This document shows, in pieces, positions 1 through 12,411 of a stretch of DNA of 64,000 nucleotides. This DNA is from Batillaria attramentaria. Taxonomy: Eukaryota; Mollusca; Gastropoda; Batillariidae. The translations under genes were made by a program, and so were the position numbers. The DNA is taken from assembly GCA_018292915.2 (NCBI GenBank), contig JACVVK020000037.1, forward strand, positions 1,036,001-1,100,000, read 5' to 3'. Numbering within the stretch: position 1 is the first letter of the stretch; each line of letters opens with the position of its first letter. The notes under the pieces were generated by a model that saw only the letters and a list, made by a program, of their open reading frames with translations, searched no databases and was not told where the DNA came from.

Positions 1-1
1 A

Positions 2-3000
2 GCCGAGGAAGTGACAGAGGAGAAAGAAGCGTCAGAGGCAGAAATGGTTGTTCCTGTTCCAGGTGACTCAAGGTCCGAAGAAGCTACTGATGAGAGCGAA
101 GCTGAACCTACTCCGCTGACAACTACCGCACGTTCCCAAACTGAGGACAAAACCCATGAAGAAGAAGAGAAGGAAGAGAACGTCGTAAATGAAGATGTTT
201 CGGGCGATCAGGGAGAAGTTGTGCACACGACCGACCATGCTCTGACGGAAACTGCCGATGAAGAGAAGGAAGATGATGTCGCAACAACCACTACACCCGC
301 ACCAGTACCAACTGAAGCTGATGCTGATAGCGAGGAAAAGGATGACGTTGTGGGGCTTCATGTTGGGGAAGCTGAAGCAGAAAAGGAAGCTGACGATGAC
401 GACGACGACGACGACGATGATGATGATGATGATGTTCCTACAGCTGAACACCACTCACCAAACCCTGAAGTAGCAGATGGAAAAGATGACGCTGAAACAG
501 AAACGGGTGAGGCCGGTGGTGTTACAACAACAACCAAACAACCAACTCCCGAAACTGAAGCTGAAGAAAAAGATGAAGAACCTACATCTCCGGCTGCACT
601 TACTGCCACGCCCTCACCAGAAGCTGCCCAACTTGCGCAGGCCGAGAACGTCACCGACGACAAAACTGTAGACGTGGAGGAGACGAAAGAAGAGACGGAA
701 GATGTGAAAACCTCTCTGGCCCCACCACAGCCGCCGACAGACTCTCAACCTGATGATGTAGGTGGAGATGCAGATGATGTCGACGAAGACGATGACGATG
801 AAGAATCCACAACTTCAGCAGTAACGGTTACCACACCTTTGCCAACCGCAGTGGAATCTGGAGAGGCTGTGAACATTACCGACACGGAAGACGTTGGAGA
901 GGAAGAGAAAGAGGACACAGCAGACACAGATGACGATCTCCAGCCTGCTCTGCCAGCACTGGGTGCCGAAGACATTATGGGCAGTGAATCCAATGACACG
1001 GACGATGTGGCTTCAGCCGAGACGAGTGACGTCCCAGACAAGGACGCTAAGCAGGACGGCGGTAACGCCACACAGGACGACGTGGATCAGACGACACACG
1101 TGTGTCAGATGTGTTCTAGCGGCAAACACCACCCCTCTCATCACGCCCCGACTGAAACTGCCCCAGAAAAAGATATTAAATCAAACGAAACAGAGGATAC
1201 AGCTGTAGTGGCCCCTGTGTTAGGAACGGACGATGATAAGCCACAGCTACTCACGACTGAGTCCATCATTTCCCCTACTACCACTACTACTACTACAGCG
1301 GCAGCAGCAGCGATACCTGGAGGCGATACACTGACTGTCGAAGAAGATGGTTCAGGGGAGCACGGTTCCGCGAACGACACTGAAGAAACAGAAGACGTTG
1401 TCCAGCCAAACGTTACGCAGGACGTTGAAAACAAAACTGAATCCTCGGTCGTTCTGCCCGCTGTTGACGGCGGCGAAGATTCAGATAAGGAAGAGGATAG
1501 TAAGACATCGACACAGGCGCCTGTCGTGACAGACGTCGATGTGCACATTGAGGTGGGTGACGATACGAAAACAACCACGACACATACACCTACAGTTTCC
1601 CCAACACCAGCGCCGGTCCTCACAACCACAACAGTCAAAAGCAAAGAGGATGACGAAGGTGTGGACATTGTCCTTCCTGTGGAACAGCCAATCAGCAAAG
1701 TCGTCACAACAACTGTCCAACCAGTCAGGGAGGCCGTTACGACAACGAAGCGGATCCCGACCCTGGAGGAGGTTGAGTCGTCTCAGTCCCCAGGGGAGGG
1801 GCAGGAGGGCGAGGTGGTGGACCTGGGGTCCGGAGAAGTCCCTGGGATCGTCATCGACGTCGGGAAAGAGGAGGAGAGCAAAGAAAAGACGACAACACCA
1901 GGGGTGGATGTGAACGTGGGCGTAGAGCGGACGAAACCGCCTGGTGGACCTAGCTGTAAGTGCATTAATTTTGTCTCTTTTGAAAATTCTCCCCTCCCCC
2001 CTCCCCCCCTCCCCCCAACTCCCACCCTTCTCTCCCGCTTCCCGGGAAGAACAAACAAACAAACTGGTATTCTGTTTTCGCTTTCCTAAGTGACTCTGCC
2101 TAAGTTACCTCCCTCGGTCCTTACATGCTGGCCTTTATTTCTCGTTGCCCCGTCTTTGATATCACCCATACGTGGTGGAAAAGGACGTTAAACTCTTAAA
2201 CACCCCCCCCCCCTTCTCCCCTCAGCTTTATGTTTAAGTTGGCAGCTAGAGCAAAATTTCTTTGGCTTCTAGCGTAACAGTACCTACGAAGAAGTGTTTG
2301 TGTCGACCTATCTACAGTATTAATGTTTGTGCCACCAACCACCACCTTGAAAATAGTTATGGTTAATTTCACGAGGGACAGGCTCCTCTCTGACTACAAC
2401 AAAATGAACAAACGACAAATGCAAGGCGCAAAAATGTCATATTACTAAATGGCAATTTTCAAAACCATGAGTAGTTTCAAATATCAAAACATGCATACAA
2501 AATGTCATAGGCAGTTTCTAGGACCAAAATTTGAGAATTTTTAACGGTAAAATCGGCAAACACGTGATTGTTTTTTCTTTGAAGGTCGTGACGAATTTCA
2601 GATACAAAATTAGTTTCAAATGTCAAAACATGCATACAAAATGTCATAGGCAGTTCCTAGTACCAAACTTTGAGGGAAAAAGCAATTTTTTACGGTCAAA
2701 TTTGCAAAAGAGTGATTGTTTTGTTGTGTATCATTCGTTTCTTTCTGTCTTGTTTGAAATGTTGTTGTGGTTGTTCTGTCGTTTTACCCGCACGCGCGTA
2801 AATCAGGTTGGCTGTTGTTGTATCGTTTCTTGTAGCCGGCACGAGGAGGGGCCACACTCACATAGAACCACACGGAAAGCAAGAGGAGGAAGAACACACA
2901 GAACACACAGTAGAACCAGAGGAGGCAGAGAAAGAGCTCGAGGAAGCGGAGGCAGACGGGGAAGCATCAGAGATTGAGGTGGAAGAGTCCATTGGGGTAC

Positions 3001-5936
3001 ATTGCCTTCTTTTTTCTTCTTTTTTTTTTACAAAAATAAGCGGGGATGCCCACAGGTGCTAGCTTGCTAATTTTGTTTTGATTGGTAGCTAATTTTAGAA
3101 GCTCTGTCGAGCCCTACTCTGTTCAGGAATGGACCGTAGGCCTAAAGAAAGTCGTATTAATTTTCTCTAATATTACTGGCCACATAGTCACGACAACAGT
3201 CTGGCAAACAACCGGCCCCCGTAGTGTAGTGGTTAGCACTTCGGACCATGGACCGGGAGACCCGGGTTCGAGTCCCAGCCGAGGCAAGCGGGATTTTTCT
3301 ACCTAGGTCGGCTCCTACCCAGAGCGGGTGTGCTATGGGCCCAATGGGGAGGCTGTTGCCACACAGCCGAGCTTCACCCACTTCACGGGTGCGACTTTGG
3401 GGGTGCTTCCCTTGGTATGACACGTCTTATGATGTGGATGATTACACGGCCGGCACCGCAAGTGCCGTAGTTCCCGGGCCTGGTTAATGCCGGGATATTT
3501 ATGACAGGAAGCGTGGAATGCGGCCCTGTCCCGCAGTCCCAAACCACACGGACCTCCATAGCATCATCTTACCATCATCCTCATCTCCATCATCATGCAT
3601 AATCAAAATTGCCCCAGCTTCCGAGCCCTCCGTGGATTCCACCCATGACAGGGAGGAACACCACTGGAGCCGGCAAAGAGTTGTGGCAGCAAAAAATCCA
3701 ACAAAAAAACAAAAACAGTCTGGCAAACAGCCTAAGAGCTTTGAAAACGGCAGTTTTTCCATCTTAGCGGCGTTAAAAACAGAGAGACTTTACAATGCAC
3801 GGCTACGTCGCGCAACATATGTCGCCAAAAGTTCAAAAGTATGACAGTAACCAATGCAGCTATCGTTCCACTTCTCGAACGTTTGATTGGCAGGACAGCG
3901 AAGAGGATACGGAGAGCAAGAAGAGGACGGCCATTATTGTGGGCGTGGCTATTGGGGGCGTGGCTTTGTTCGCTATTCTCTTCCTGTTATCACGCGTATG
4001 CAGGAAGCGTGGTTCTTTCAAGGTCATGAAGGTGAGTTATACGAACTGTTCTTTTGTTAGCTATGTTCATCGCCTCTCTTAGGGGCAGCGAACTCACTCC
4101 ATGTTTCGATTAGGTTTGTGGCTTGCGGGTTCATTCGGCTGAAACAGCGATTCCGGTGATACCTCCCCCCCCCCACCCCCCCAAAAAATTAATTAAAAAT
4201 AAAATAAATAAAATAAAATAAAGGGAAACAAGAGACAAACTCGCTTAAGTATCCTGCAAGAAATAGCACAATAAAGTCACCAACTATCACCAACTGACGA
4301 CTCCACTCGCCAGGGCCAAAGCCCCACCCCTTTAACCTGCCGTGTATTGGCAAAACCCAGTACGTCCATGACGCCATTGTACGGAAAAAGGGGTGATTTC
4401 ACGATGAAAGAGATTAACACAATGACCTCTTTCCCCAAAAGGCGTCAATGGACTTACTGCTTTCTTTCCATGTGTCAGTCACATCAAACTACACCTTCTT
4501 GCCTCCTCATGTCTGGCGGCAAACAGTTTGCCAGACCATGCAATGTGTTGTGTTCATTATGCCATGAGATGCGATTGGCTGAATTCTGGGGGCTCGACCC
4601 TTTTGATTGGCAGCAGTGGAGTCGTCCAGTGGCTGACACAGTGATTTCGATACTCTCCTAAAAAAAAAAGTGAAAAAAAGCAAACTACCCGCCGGGAATA
4701 GAACAAGGAAGTCGAAAAGTTACTATCATCAATTGTAAGGTGCACGAGCAAGATTATCTGCTGCCGCTGCGTAGTCTGACGTCTTTACAACACGGCGACT
4801 GTGAAGCCGTGTCACTTGACGTGATCTTAACAAGATTACAAACAATGACCATTTTACAACATCACCTGGAAGTGGAAGGTGGCCATTGACTTGAAACATT
4901 TTCAGTTGTTGTTGTCACGGTTGTAATTACTACAATAATTGTTGTACAGAAAGTGCCGTCAGAGAACGAAGCAATGGGGAACGGCAACGCAGAGTCGATA
5001 GAGTTCCGGCCCCTGAGTGACGGCACCGGCATCTATGACGAGGTGGACGAGACGGGTCACGTTGGCAGCAAGGGAGGTTACCGGAAAATCAATGCAGACA
5101 ACAATTACACGCCCCTGGCCAGTGCGCCAGCACCCAACGAAGACCCCGTTTACGCTGTCGTCAACAAGAAGCGACAGCCACCGAAAGAGGAGATTATACA
5201 CGGTACTTGTTACACAGTCCTCCGGCCAAGGGATTGGGGACTTTTGTTTTTATTAGCATCTGTGTGTCTGTCTGTCCGTATGCGTTGACACATCTTGATA
5301 GACATCGTTGATGGCTACATACATTCGAGTAATGACGTGAAAAGTCAACCAAAACTCAAACTCTAATAATTATTTGTACAGTCGGCATAGTTACCTACGT
5401 GTAAAGACTTTTAAAGTCAACCGAAATGTAAATACTGATAATTATTTTGTACAGTGCAGTTTTAATGTCGACGGTACCCATCTTCGGAGGACAATGGCCG
5501 AAAATTTAGGACACTATAGTAATAGAACAATTTCTTTCAGTTGGTATGTAGCTTTTAACGTAAGTATCGTCTTCGAGTTTGCTTGTGCACAGTTCTGAAT
5601 GATAACTCAAATGTCTATCGCACAGATTCGCACGTGAACGGCATCGACAAAATCCGTTACATCGACGAAACGACAGACGACGAGGGCGGAGAGCCCACGG
5701 CCAGAGATCGACTCTTGCCGCCCAAGCAAAGGGAGGCAACTGTGCCGGAAGTGGACGACGAAGAGCGACCGGAACCAGAAAGCAAGCAGTCAGCGGCCTC
5801 TACTTCCGGTGAAAGTCAGACGTCACTGTCTACTGACGTCCTAAACAACCTGGAGAAGAAGATGGGGGAAGGAACCGCTGGCGCCACAGCGAATGGGCCT
5901 GCTGATGTTGCAAATGAAGTTGTTGCTAGTTCGTAG
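2..5936 (+). CDS. Acidic Thr-rich single-pass membrane protein, 3' part of gene (5 exons)
   Basis: Exons 2-1955 (open at the window edge), 2836-2996, 3894-4031, 4950-5202 and 5626-5936 join in matching phases (1, 0, 0, 1) with GT-AG ends; stop TAG at 5934. The first exon encodes over 640 residues of Asp/Glu/Thr/Val-rich sequence with a run of about 14 Asp (near 396-434), many TTTT clusters and one Cys pair (CQMC). Exon 3 carries a hydrophobic segment beginning TAIIVGVAIGGVALF, then basic RVCRKR, which fits a type I membrane protein. The cytoplasmic tail of about 190 residues has several tyrosines (IYDEV, NNYTPL, PVYAVV). The exon 2 donor is uncertain (2996|GTACAT, or 2978|GTGGAA, both phase 0). 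I do not recognise the family. Acidic ectodomains of this kind occur in mucin-like and calcium-binding matrix proteins, but function here is unknown. The start codon lies outside the window. Confidence 0.75.
2127..2213 (+). mobile_element. SINE-B fragment (5'-truncated)
   Basis: This stretch matches the 3' half of the SINE family at 11625, 26378, 31027, 50701 and 55295: ...GCCCCGTCTTTGATATCACC... followed by GTGGTGGAAAAGGACGTTAAA and a C-rich tail. It lies in the first visible intron of the acidic membrane protein gene. The tRNA-like head is missing. Confidence 0.75.
2470..2726 (+). repeat. Intronic direct duplication of about 110 bp
   Basis: Two diverged copies (about 2470-2575 and 2610-2726) share AGTTTCAAAT, ATGCATACAAAATGTCATAG, GGCAGTT and GTGATTGTTTT in the same order. 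The rest of the intron shows no coding signal. Confidence 0.7.
3211..3714 (+). mobile_element. SINE-A, full-length tRNA-derived, with 15-bp TSD
   Basis: The head has a tRNA-like Pol III promoter: A box TAGTGTAGTGGTTAGCAC and B box GGGTTCGAGTCCC. A long unique body and an A-rich tail follow. A perfect 15-bp target-site duplication, ACAGTCTGGCAAACA, flanks it at 3196-3210 and 3715-3729. Related copies lie at 35410-35880 and, truncated, at 63291-63520. It sits in an intron. Confidence 0.88.
4291..4630 (-). mobile_element. MITE-1 copy (TIR element)
   Basis: The termini are inverted repeats, GACGACTCCACTC at the left and the complement GTGGAGTCGTC at the right. The body matches the copies at 8899, 55813 and 59264 in reverse orientation, including the GGGGGCTCGACCC and GTGATTTCA blocks. 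It lies in the third visible intron of the acidic membrane protein gene. No transposase is present, so it is non-autonomous. Confidence 0.8.
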
Positions 5937-7903
5937 CTAATCTAAGCCGGTTCACGTTCGTTTGTTTGTTTGGTTGGTTTTCTTTTTAATTGTCACCTCT
6001 CTTTAGGTCTTTGTTCGTAGCAATGGTTGAGGGCTTTAATATTTGAGACCAAAGCTTGTTTGTTTTTTTCTGTGAGAAATGTATTTTTTTTCCATGCTGC
6101 TGCTTTGGCCTTGTTATGATAGAGCGCACGGCTGGAGCCTGTTGAACTGCTCATGCTGGTTTCAGTGTTGTGTTTGATTTCCGTAAGGGAAAACAAAGCC
6201 ATCTCTTGGAATACGCAGCTTCATCTCACCTAACAGTTAGTTCTTGCACTTTAGTGTCCACGATGGCTGTTTGTATAAGAATTCTGTTGTGGAAACAGTG
6301 CGGGTGGGGTTCCTGTCGTGGTTTCTGTTGTAGTATGCAGTTTGATGGGGGTTTGTTGTTGTTGTTGTTGTTGAATTTTTTATATATTTTTTTTTTTGGT
6401 GTGTGTGTGTGGGGGGGGGGGGTTGTTTTGTTGTTGTTGTTTTGTGTTTGTTTTGTTGTTGTTGTTTTTGTTTTGTTTTGTTTTTGTTTTTTTTGTTTGT
6501 TTTTTTTTTTGGGGGGGGGGGGATGGGGAGGGGGAGGGGTTTGTTTTTTTGTTTGTTTTTTTTTACTTGTCCACAACTTGGAGGAACTTGAGGTTGCCAT
6601 CATCCCCTCCAAATTCACCGGTGAGAGTCTTAACGTTTTTTTTTTGGTTTTTTTTTGGCCTGTAGGTAACCCTACATGTAGGGTTAATAAATTATACAAA
6701 CATTTTAATTAGCATGTCCGGTTTGTCTGATTTCTGTCTCCTTTGTTCTAGACCAAAGATCTCCTCCATGTCGTGTTTGTATTGTGTACATGTATAATTA
6801 TCTCACTGATACACAATGTGAAACAGCTGCTGTCTGTCGCTCCTTAACTAATAAGATCCTGGTCGTGTTTCCATTGCTTGTGTGTGGGCCGTTAAAGGTA
6901 TTTTCTAATCTCGTGGGTGTTTTCGGTTGTTTTTTTTTCCTCTCACATTGTTTGTTGCTATTGTCTGGCTACGGCTAGGGAGGTTAAGAAACTGCCGTGT
7001 TCAGCCGTTCCGTATTTAGGGAAACGGAAGTGGGGAGGGGGTGGGGTGCAGTGGTTCATGTTTTTTGTTGTTGTTGTTTTTTGTGTTTTGTTGTTGTTGT
7101 GTGGGGTTTTGTTGTTGTTGTTTTGTGGTTGTTGTTGTTGTTGTTGTTGTTGTTGTGTGTGTGTGTGTGTGGGGGGGGGGGGGGGAGTCGTTCGGGGGAC
7201 GTAGGGTAGGGGTTCGGGGGTAGGTGGTGTGCGAAAACACCTGGTGCGAAGGCAAAGGTGAAGGTTAGGGCAGTGTGTCAGCCCACAAACGATTTTGTCC
7301 TAACAATATTACACAACGCCATCCTTGGGTAATAATCATCGAAGGGAATCATTAACATTCATGTAAATCATATTTTTGACATCAAGCAGCATGGTCTATA
7401 ATTACTATAAAAAAAAATAAAAAAAAGGTACGAATATATTCAGCCAAAGTTTCGTAGATGATGGGGGACATAGTTACAATCTACATTGATCATCATCACT
7501 TTCCTTCTTTTGTGCCGAGACCTGTTTAGTTCTGGGCTCTGCGTGCCTGTGGCAGGAGTTACATGTATAAATTTGTGTTTCGTTTGGCGCTAAATTATTC
7601 TGTATTTTGTGCCTGGTTATCTGATTTCAGTGCAGCATTATGATAAACTTGACTTTCCATTTCACGCAATTTTTTTTGACTGCTTGGAGATGAGGTTTTG
7701 CAAGCTATATTTGCGAGCTATTTTTTTTTTTTGTAAATATTATATTTATCAGAGAATGAATGATGAGCAGTTCTGTGGATTTATTTTATTTGGATATTTG
7801 GTTAGTCAGTGGTTTTTTGTCTTTTGGGTTTTTTTTTGTTTGTTTTTTTTTGGGGGGGGGTCTTTCTTTCTTTCTTTTTTTTTTTTTTTTAAATCTTCAC
7901 TGC

Positions 7904-8112
7904 TTTTCCGCCAAGGTCAAGTTCATTACTGAAAGCCACAACCATTTCAACTGGTTGCCATGACACCTTTGCATCTGCCTCTCTTTCTTGCCTTCCTGCT
8001 GATCTTATTTCCTTTAAAAATCATTTTTAATATCACTTCTTCTCCACCAAGGTCAAGTTCATTACTGAAGGCCACAAACATTTTGGCTGCCGTGACACCT
8101 TTGCATTCTTCC
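7904..8112 (+). repeat. Direct duplication containing CCAAGGTCAAGTTCATTACT
   Basis: Two copies of about 75 bp (about 7904-7980 and 8040-8112) share CCAAGGTCAAGTTCATTACT, then GCCACAA and TGACACCTTTGCAT in order. The copies are about 135 bp apart. Confidence 0.75.
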
Positions 8113-8499
8113 TTTTTTTTCTAGCATTTTGTTCCTGTCAGTTTTCCAACATCATTGTTGTAATCATTGTCGAATCATTTTCCATCTCACATTTTTGACA
8201 GCTTTCAATATACGGATGCCCAGTCAAATCCGGATGAATTGTATATCTGCGTTTCTGTTCTCAGTTGTAGTATAGCTGTAATCGCCTTTACTAGCCGGTG
8301 TTTTGCATTTTTGTTGTCGCTGTTGTTTGGTGTTTGTTTCTGTCTGTTCGAAACATAATTTGACAGTTTGCGTAATAACTAGTCTTCTCATCAGACTGGC
8401 AAACAAAGTGACCTATATTATTTATTGATTTGGACTGATTGTGTTTGTCTCGTGCTGTTTACTGATGGGTAGTCAAGTTCAACAGTCAACAGTCTCTAG

Positions 8500-8601
8500 T
8501 GACACACACAAACAAGATGGCCACCAGCCCAATATGTTGTTTCCATTTAATCACCCGTGCTGTCGTCACGGTCGTTCTTTTGTAATGCCATGTATCCGAG
8601 A

Positions 8602-8666
<65 letters not shown>

Positions 8667-8681
8667 CTCTCTCTCTCTCTG
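8500..8681 (+). repeat. Dispersed repeat with (CA)n(CT)n tail
   Basis: A unit with AGATGGCCACCAGCCCAATA, TGTTGTTTCCAT and GTCGTCACGGTCGTT runs into a (CA)n tract at about 8605-8662 and then (CT)n. The same unit with a CA tail recurs at about 30800-30932, so this is a dispersed family rather than an isolated microsatellite. Confidence 0.7.
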
Positions 8682-8898
8682 AATGGAAACAACTGACCGG
8701 GCTTGTCAGACCAATCTTGGTTTTGGAAGAGAGACGTCAAGTTGTTTTCTTTGAAATCTATGACGTTCTATGACATTACTATGGAAACAACATAAAAAGC
8801 GGTGTATTAATCTGTGATCGTGCCTGAATAAAACCGTTTATGGTAAATACGTGAACATTGTGCTAGCTGTTACATGCTCGCGTTCGTAGTGCTTCCAA

Positions 8899-9212
8899 GA
8901 TAGACGACTCCACTCCTGTCAATCGAAAGGGTCGAGCCCTCAGAATTCAGTCAGCGTGCCGTGGTATAATAGGCACAACACATATGACATGGTCTGGCAA
9001 GCACTACAAAGAGGGAAGCACATGTATGTCGATATGACTGAAACGTGGACAGAAAGCAGTAAGTCCGTTGACGTCATGACCGTTACGTCAATCTTTCATC
9101 TTGAAATCACCCCTTATCCCATACAATGACGTCATGGACGTACTGTGCTTTACCAATGCACGGCAGAGTAGAGGCTTTGGTCTCAGGGCTTTCTGAGTGG
9201 AGTCGACTATTG
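8899..9212 (+). mobile_element. MITE-1 copy carrying two TGACGTCA palindromes
   Basis: The left terminus is AGACGACTCCACTC and the right is GAGTGGAGTCGA, an inverted repeat. The body is shared with the copies at 4291 (reverse), 27795 (fragment), 55813 and 59264. Two perfect TGACGTCA (CRE-type) octamers occur inside. No coding capacity. Confidence 0.82.
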
Positions 9213-10433
9213 CCATTACTGTCGTCCATAGCGATTATTTTCTGGTCATTCTGCACAGAAAAAAAAAAAAAAACCCGTATAAATTATATGTATCACTTAT
9301 CTGGTGAAGCCTAGAATGCACGACTGTAGAAACAGAGTTCATTGTTCCAAGTTATACACGCTTGCACGTACGATTGTGAGAGGCAGAGTGAGTTTGTTGT
9401 GAATTTAAAAAGTGTACTTAAAAAAAACCCTGTATTCTAAGGTTTATTCAGTGTCACTTTCACAATGTTTGTGTCACAAATTGATGTGTCCCCACACCTG
9501 TTCCAAACGAACCCCTTTGTGATTTTGTTGTTATTGTTGTTTGTGTGTTTGTTTGGCATATACTTCTGTGGCATTTTCAGTCTCAATGCAATGTCTCCTT
9601 ATCTGATTCCAAACAGAAACTGTCACGGTCGTCTGCTGCTGTTGTGTCGCTAATACAGTCATTCTGTGCGAGTATAAACTGGTTTATGTGCATGGTTTCT
9701 CAGAATGCACTACGCAAAAACATTGTTCATCATTACATTTTTCATGATTATCTGTTTTTTTCTTGTGGAATGAATGCGACTATAACGCTGAAACCAAAGA
9801 AAATTTTAATGAGTATGAATAACTATAGTCACATATAAAACATTTAACGAAGAGCTATAATCATGGCGTGTGTCTGCCGAAACCTAGAAATTTAGATATA
9901 TGCTTTTGGTTTTTTTTTTTAAATTGTGCTTGCATGGGTGCTGTCGCAAACTTTCTTGCCAACGGTCAGACATTAATTTTCATAATCAGATTTCTGTCCT
10001 AAAAAAAATGTGTAGTTTCAGATGTCTCATTCCCCATGTTCTCCGTGCTTTTTTCTGTTTTCTTTCTGTGGAACACCGTTTGGTGTGGAAGATGTACAGA
10101 AGGACATTATATAACCAAGGACAAAAAAGGTAGTCTCTACTTTACTACCGTTGTAAACGTTTGCAAACCCAAGAACTTGAAACCTGTTAGTTTCAGACTA
10201 GCTAGCTGCAGCTACTGATGGAAAACAATTTTCTTCGTGCAGTAGTGATAGTGAATGCATTTTTGTGTGTTGTTGACTTGCAAATTGATTTTTGTTCATG
10301 TTGTACGGAGTGCTTTCACGTCATTAAACATGGAGCTTTAAACTGAATGCAGAGCTCGTCTTCTTCTGTGTTTAGCGGGTAAACCACCAAGTCTCAGTTG
10401 CCACAGACTCGTCCGATGTACTACTACTGATAC
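9213..10433. other. Intergenic, no feature recognised
   Basis: AT-rich sequence with short homopolymers. No conserved reading frame, RNA gene or repeat family could be supported between the MITE and the triplet array. Confidence 0.5.
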
Positions 10434-11624
10434 TACTTCAACTACTACTACTGTTGTTACCACTACTACTACTGTTACTACTACTACTGTTACTACTACT
10501 ATTACTACCACTACTGTTACTACCACTACTGTTACTACCACTACTGTTACTACCACTACTGTTACTACCACTACTGTTACTACTACTACTGTTACTACTA
10601 CTGTTATTACCACTACTGTTACTACTACTACTACTGTTACTACCACTACTGTTACTACTACTACTACTACTGTTACTACTACTACTGTTACTACTACTAC
10701 TGTTACTACTACTACTGTTACTACTACTGTTATTACCACTACTGTTACTACTACTACTACTGTTACTACCACTACTGTTACTACTACTACTACTACTGTT
10801 ACTACTACTACTGTTACTACTACTACTGTTACTACTACTGTTATTACCACTACTGTTACTACTACTACTACTGTTACTACCACTACTGTTACTACTACTA
10901 CCACTACTGTTACTACTACTACTGTTACTACTACTACTGTTACTACTACTACTGTTACTACTACTACTGTTACTACTACTGTTATTACCACTACTGTTAC
11001 TACTACTACTACTGTTACTACCACTACTGTTACTACTACTACCACTACTGTTACTACTACTACTGTTACTACTACTACTGTTACTACTACTGTTATTACC
11101 ACTACTGTTACTACTACTACTACTGTTACTACCACTACTGTTACTACTACTACCACTACTGTTACTACTACTACTGTTACTACTACTACTGTTACTACTA
11201 CTACTGTTACTACTACTGTTACTACTACTGTTATTACCACTACTGTTACTACTACCACTACTGTTACTACTACTACTGTTACTACTACTACTGTTACTAC
11301 TACTACTGTTACTACTACTACTGTTACCACTACTGTTACTACTACTACTACTGTTACTACCACTACTGTTACTACTACTACCACTACTGTTACTACTACT
11401 ACTGTTACTACTACTACTGTTACTACTACTACTGTTACTACTACTGTTATTACCACTACTGTTACTACTACCACTACTGTTACTACCACTACTGTTACTA
11501 CCACTACTGTTACTACTACTACTGTTACTACTACTGTTATTACCACTACTGTTACTACTACTACTACTGTTACTACCACTACTGTTACTACTACTACTAC
11601 TACTGTTACTACTACTACGACTGC
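10434..11624. repeat. ACT/GTT triplet array in strict 3-bp register
   Basis: About 1.2 kb made almost only of ACT, ACC, GTT and ATT triplets, arranged as 12-, 15- and 18-bp units ending in GTT. A marker variant GTTATTACC recurs at 10603, 10729, 10840, 10981, 11092, 11230, 11446 and 11536. Every interval is a multiple of three. Valine- or leucine-only frames through it are artefacts of the triplet phase. It continues after a SINE insertion. Confidence 0.93.
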
Positions 11625-11794
11625 GGGTGGGTGGGTGTTTGGGTGTTTAACGTCCTTTTCCACCACATACGGGTGATACCAAAGACGGGGCAACGATGAA
11701 AAAGCCAGCACAAATATTTGGCCCCAGCCGGGATCGAACTCACAACCCGATCATTAGAAGTCCAACGCTCTACCATTCGACCACCCCGGCTCCC
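11625..11794 (-). mobile_element. SINE-B inserted into the triplet array, 13-bp TSD
   Basis: In reverse orientation it has a tRNA-like head (GGTAGAGCGTTGGA as A-box region, GTTCGATCCCGG as B box) and the 3' body GTGGTGGAAAAGGACGTTAAA. Near-identical 13-bp flanks, CTACTACGACTGC (11612-11624) and CTACTATGACTGC (11795-11807), are the target-site duplication, so it inserted into pre-existing array sequence. Confidence 0.9.
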
Positions 11795-11807
11795 CTACTA
11801 TGACTGC

Positions 11808-12075
11808 TGTTACTACCACTACTGTTACTACTGCTGTTACTACCACTACTGTTACTACCACTACTACTACTACTGTTACTACCACTACTGGCCGGTACTA
11901 CTACTATTAATGTTACTGCCACTACCACTGTTACTACCACTACTGTTACTACTAATGATGTTACTACCACTACTACTGCTGCTGTCACTACTACTACAAT
12001 TAATACTGCTGCTGTTACTACTACCACTACTGTTACTACTACCACTACTGTTACTACTACCACTACTGTTACTAC
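11808..12075. repeat. Triplet array, continuation
   Basis: The ACT/GTT array resumes after the SINE with more interruptions (GCTGTTACT, AATGATGTT, a GGCCGG break near 11890). A short (CA)n tract follows at about 12139-12158. Confidence 0.88.
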
Positions 12076-12411
12076 TAGCTCTTATAAACTTTCCACTGAT
12101 GCGCTTCACATGCAGCGTACACATCATAACTGTCTCCACACACACACACACACACACCCCCCAAACAAATCACTTTCCAGAAGAAAAAAAAATCAGCAAC
12201 ATGCAGCTAGGCACATGATGAGCTGAGCTAATTACTAGAAGGGGGAGGCTGATAGGAATAAAGAAGTCTTGAATTTGTTTTTACACACAACTGTGAATGA
12301 GACGGATTGATGAATGTGTAGTGGAAGTGCATTCCAGACTCCCGGCTTCTAGCACCGGAATGACCTTTTCACACTAAGACAAACAGACGATTGTACAGAA
12401 ATAGCAAAGAC

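Larger units (their letters stand above)
5937..8832 (+). other. Putative long 3' UTR / downstream region with G- and TTG-rich runs
   Basis: No coding region is supported here. After the stop at 5936 the sequence is T/G-rich, with (GTT)n and poly-G tracts at about 6350-6550 and 7040-7190. AATAAA hexamers occur at 6686-6691 and 8827-8832 and are candidate poly(A) signals for the upstream gene. Long apparent reading frames in the TTG/GGG tracts are low-complexity artefacts. The 3' end is an inference. Confidence 0.4.

Noticed and set aside
3221..3292. tRNA-like sequence with A and B boxes
   Set aside because: It is the head of SINE-A: it has a SINE body, A-rich tail and target-site duplication, and does not form a complete cloverleaf by eye. 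The same applies to the heads of SINE-B and SINE-C.
6226..7255. Pro/Thr/Asn-rich and Phe/Cys/Val-rich frames
   Set aside because: They arise from GTT, T and G homopolymer tracts in the putative 3' UTR.
10338..11711. Long valine/threonine frame (minus) and leucine frame (plus)
   Set aside because: Both are produced by the ACT/GTT triplet array in register; there is no non-repeat coding context.
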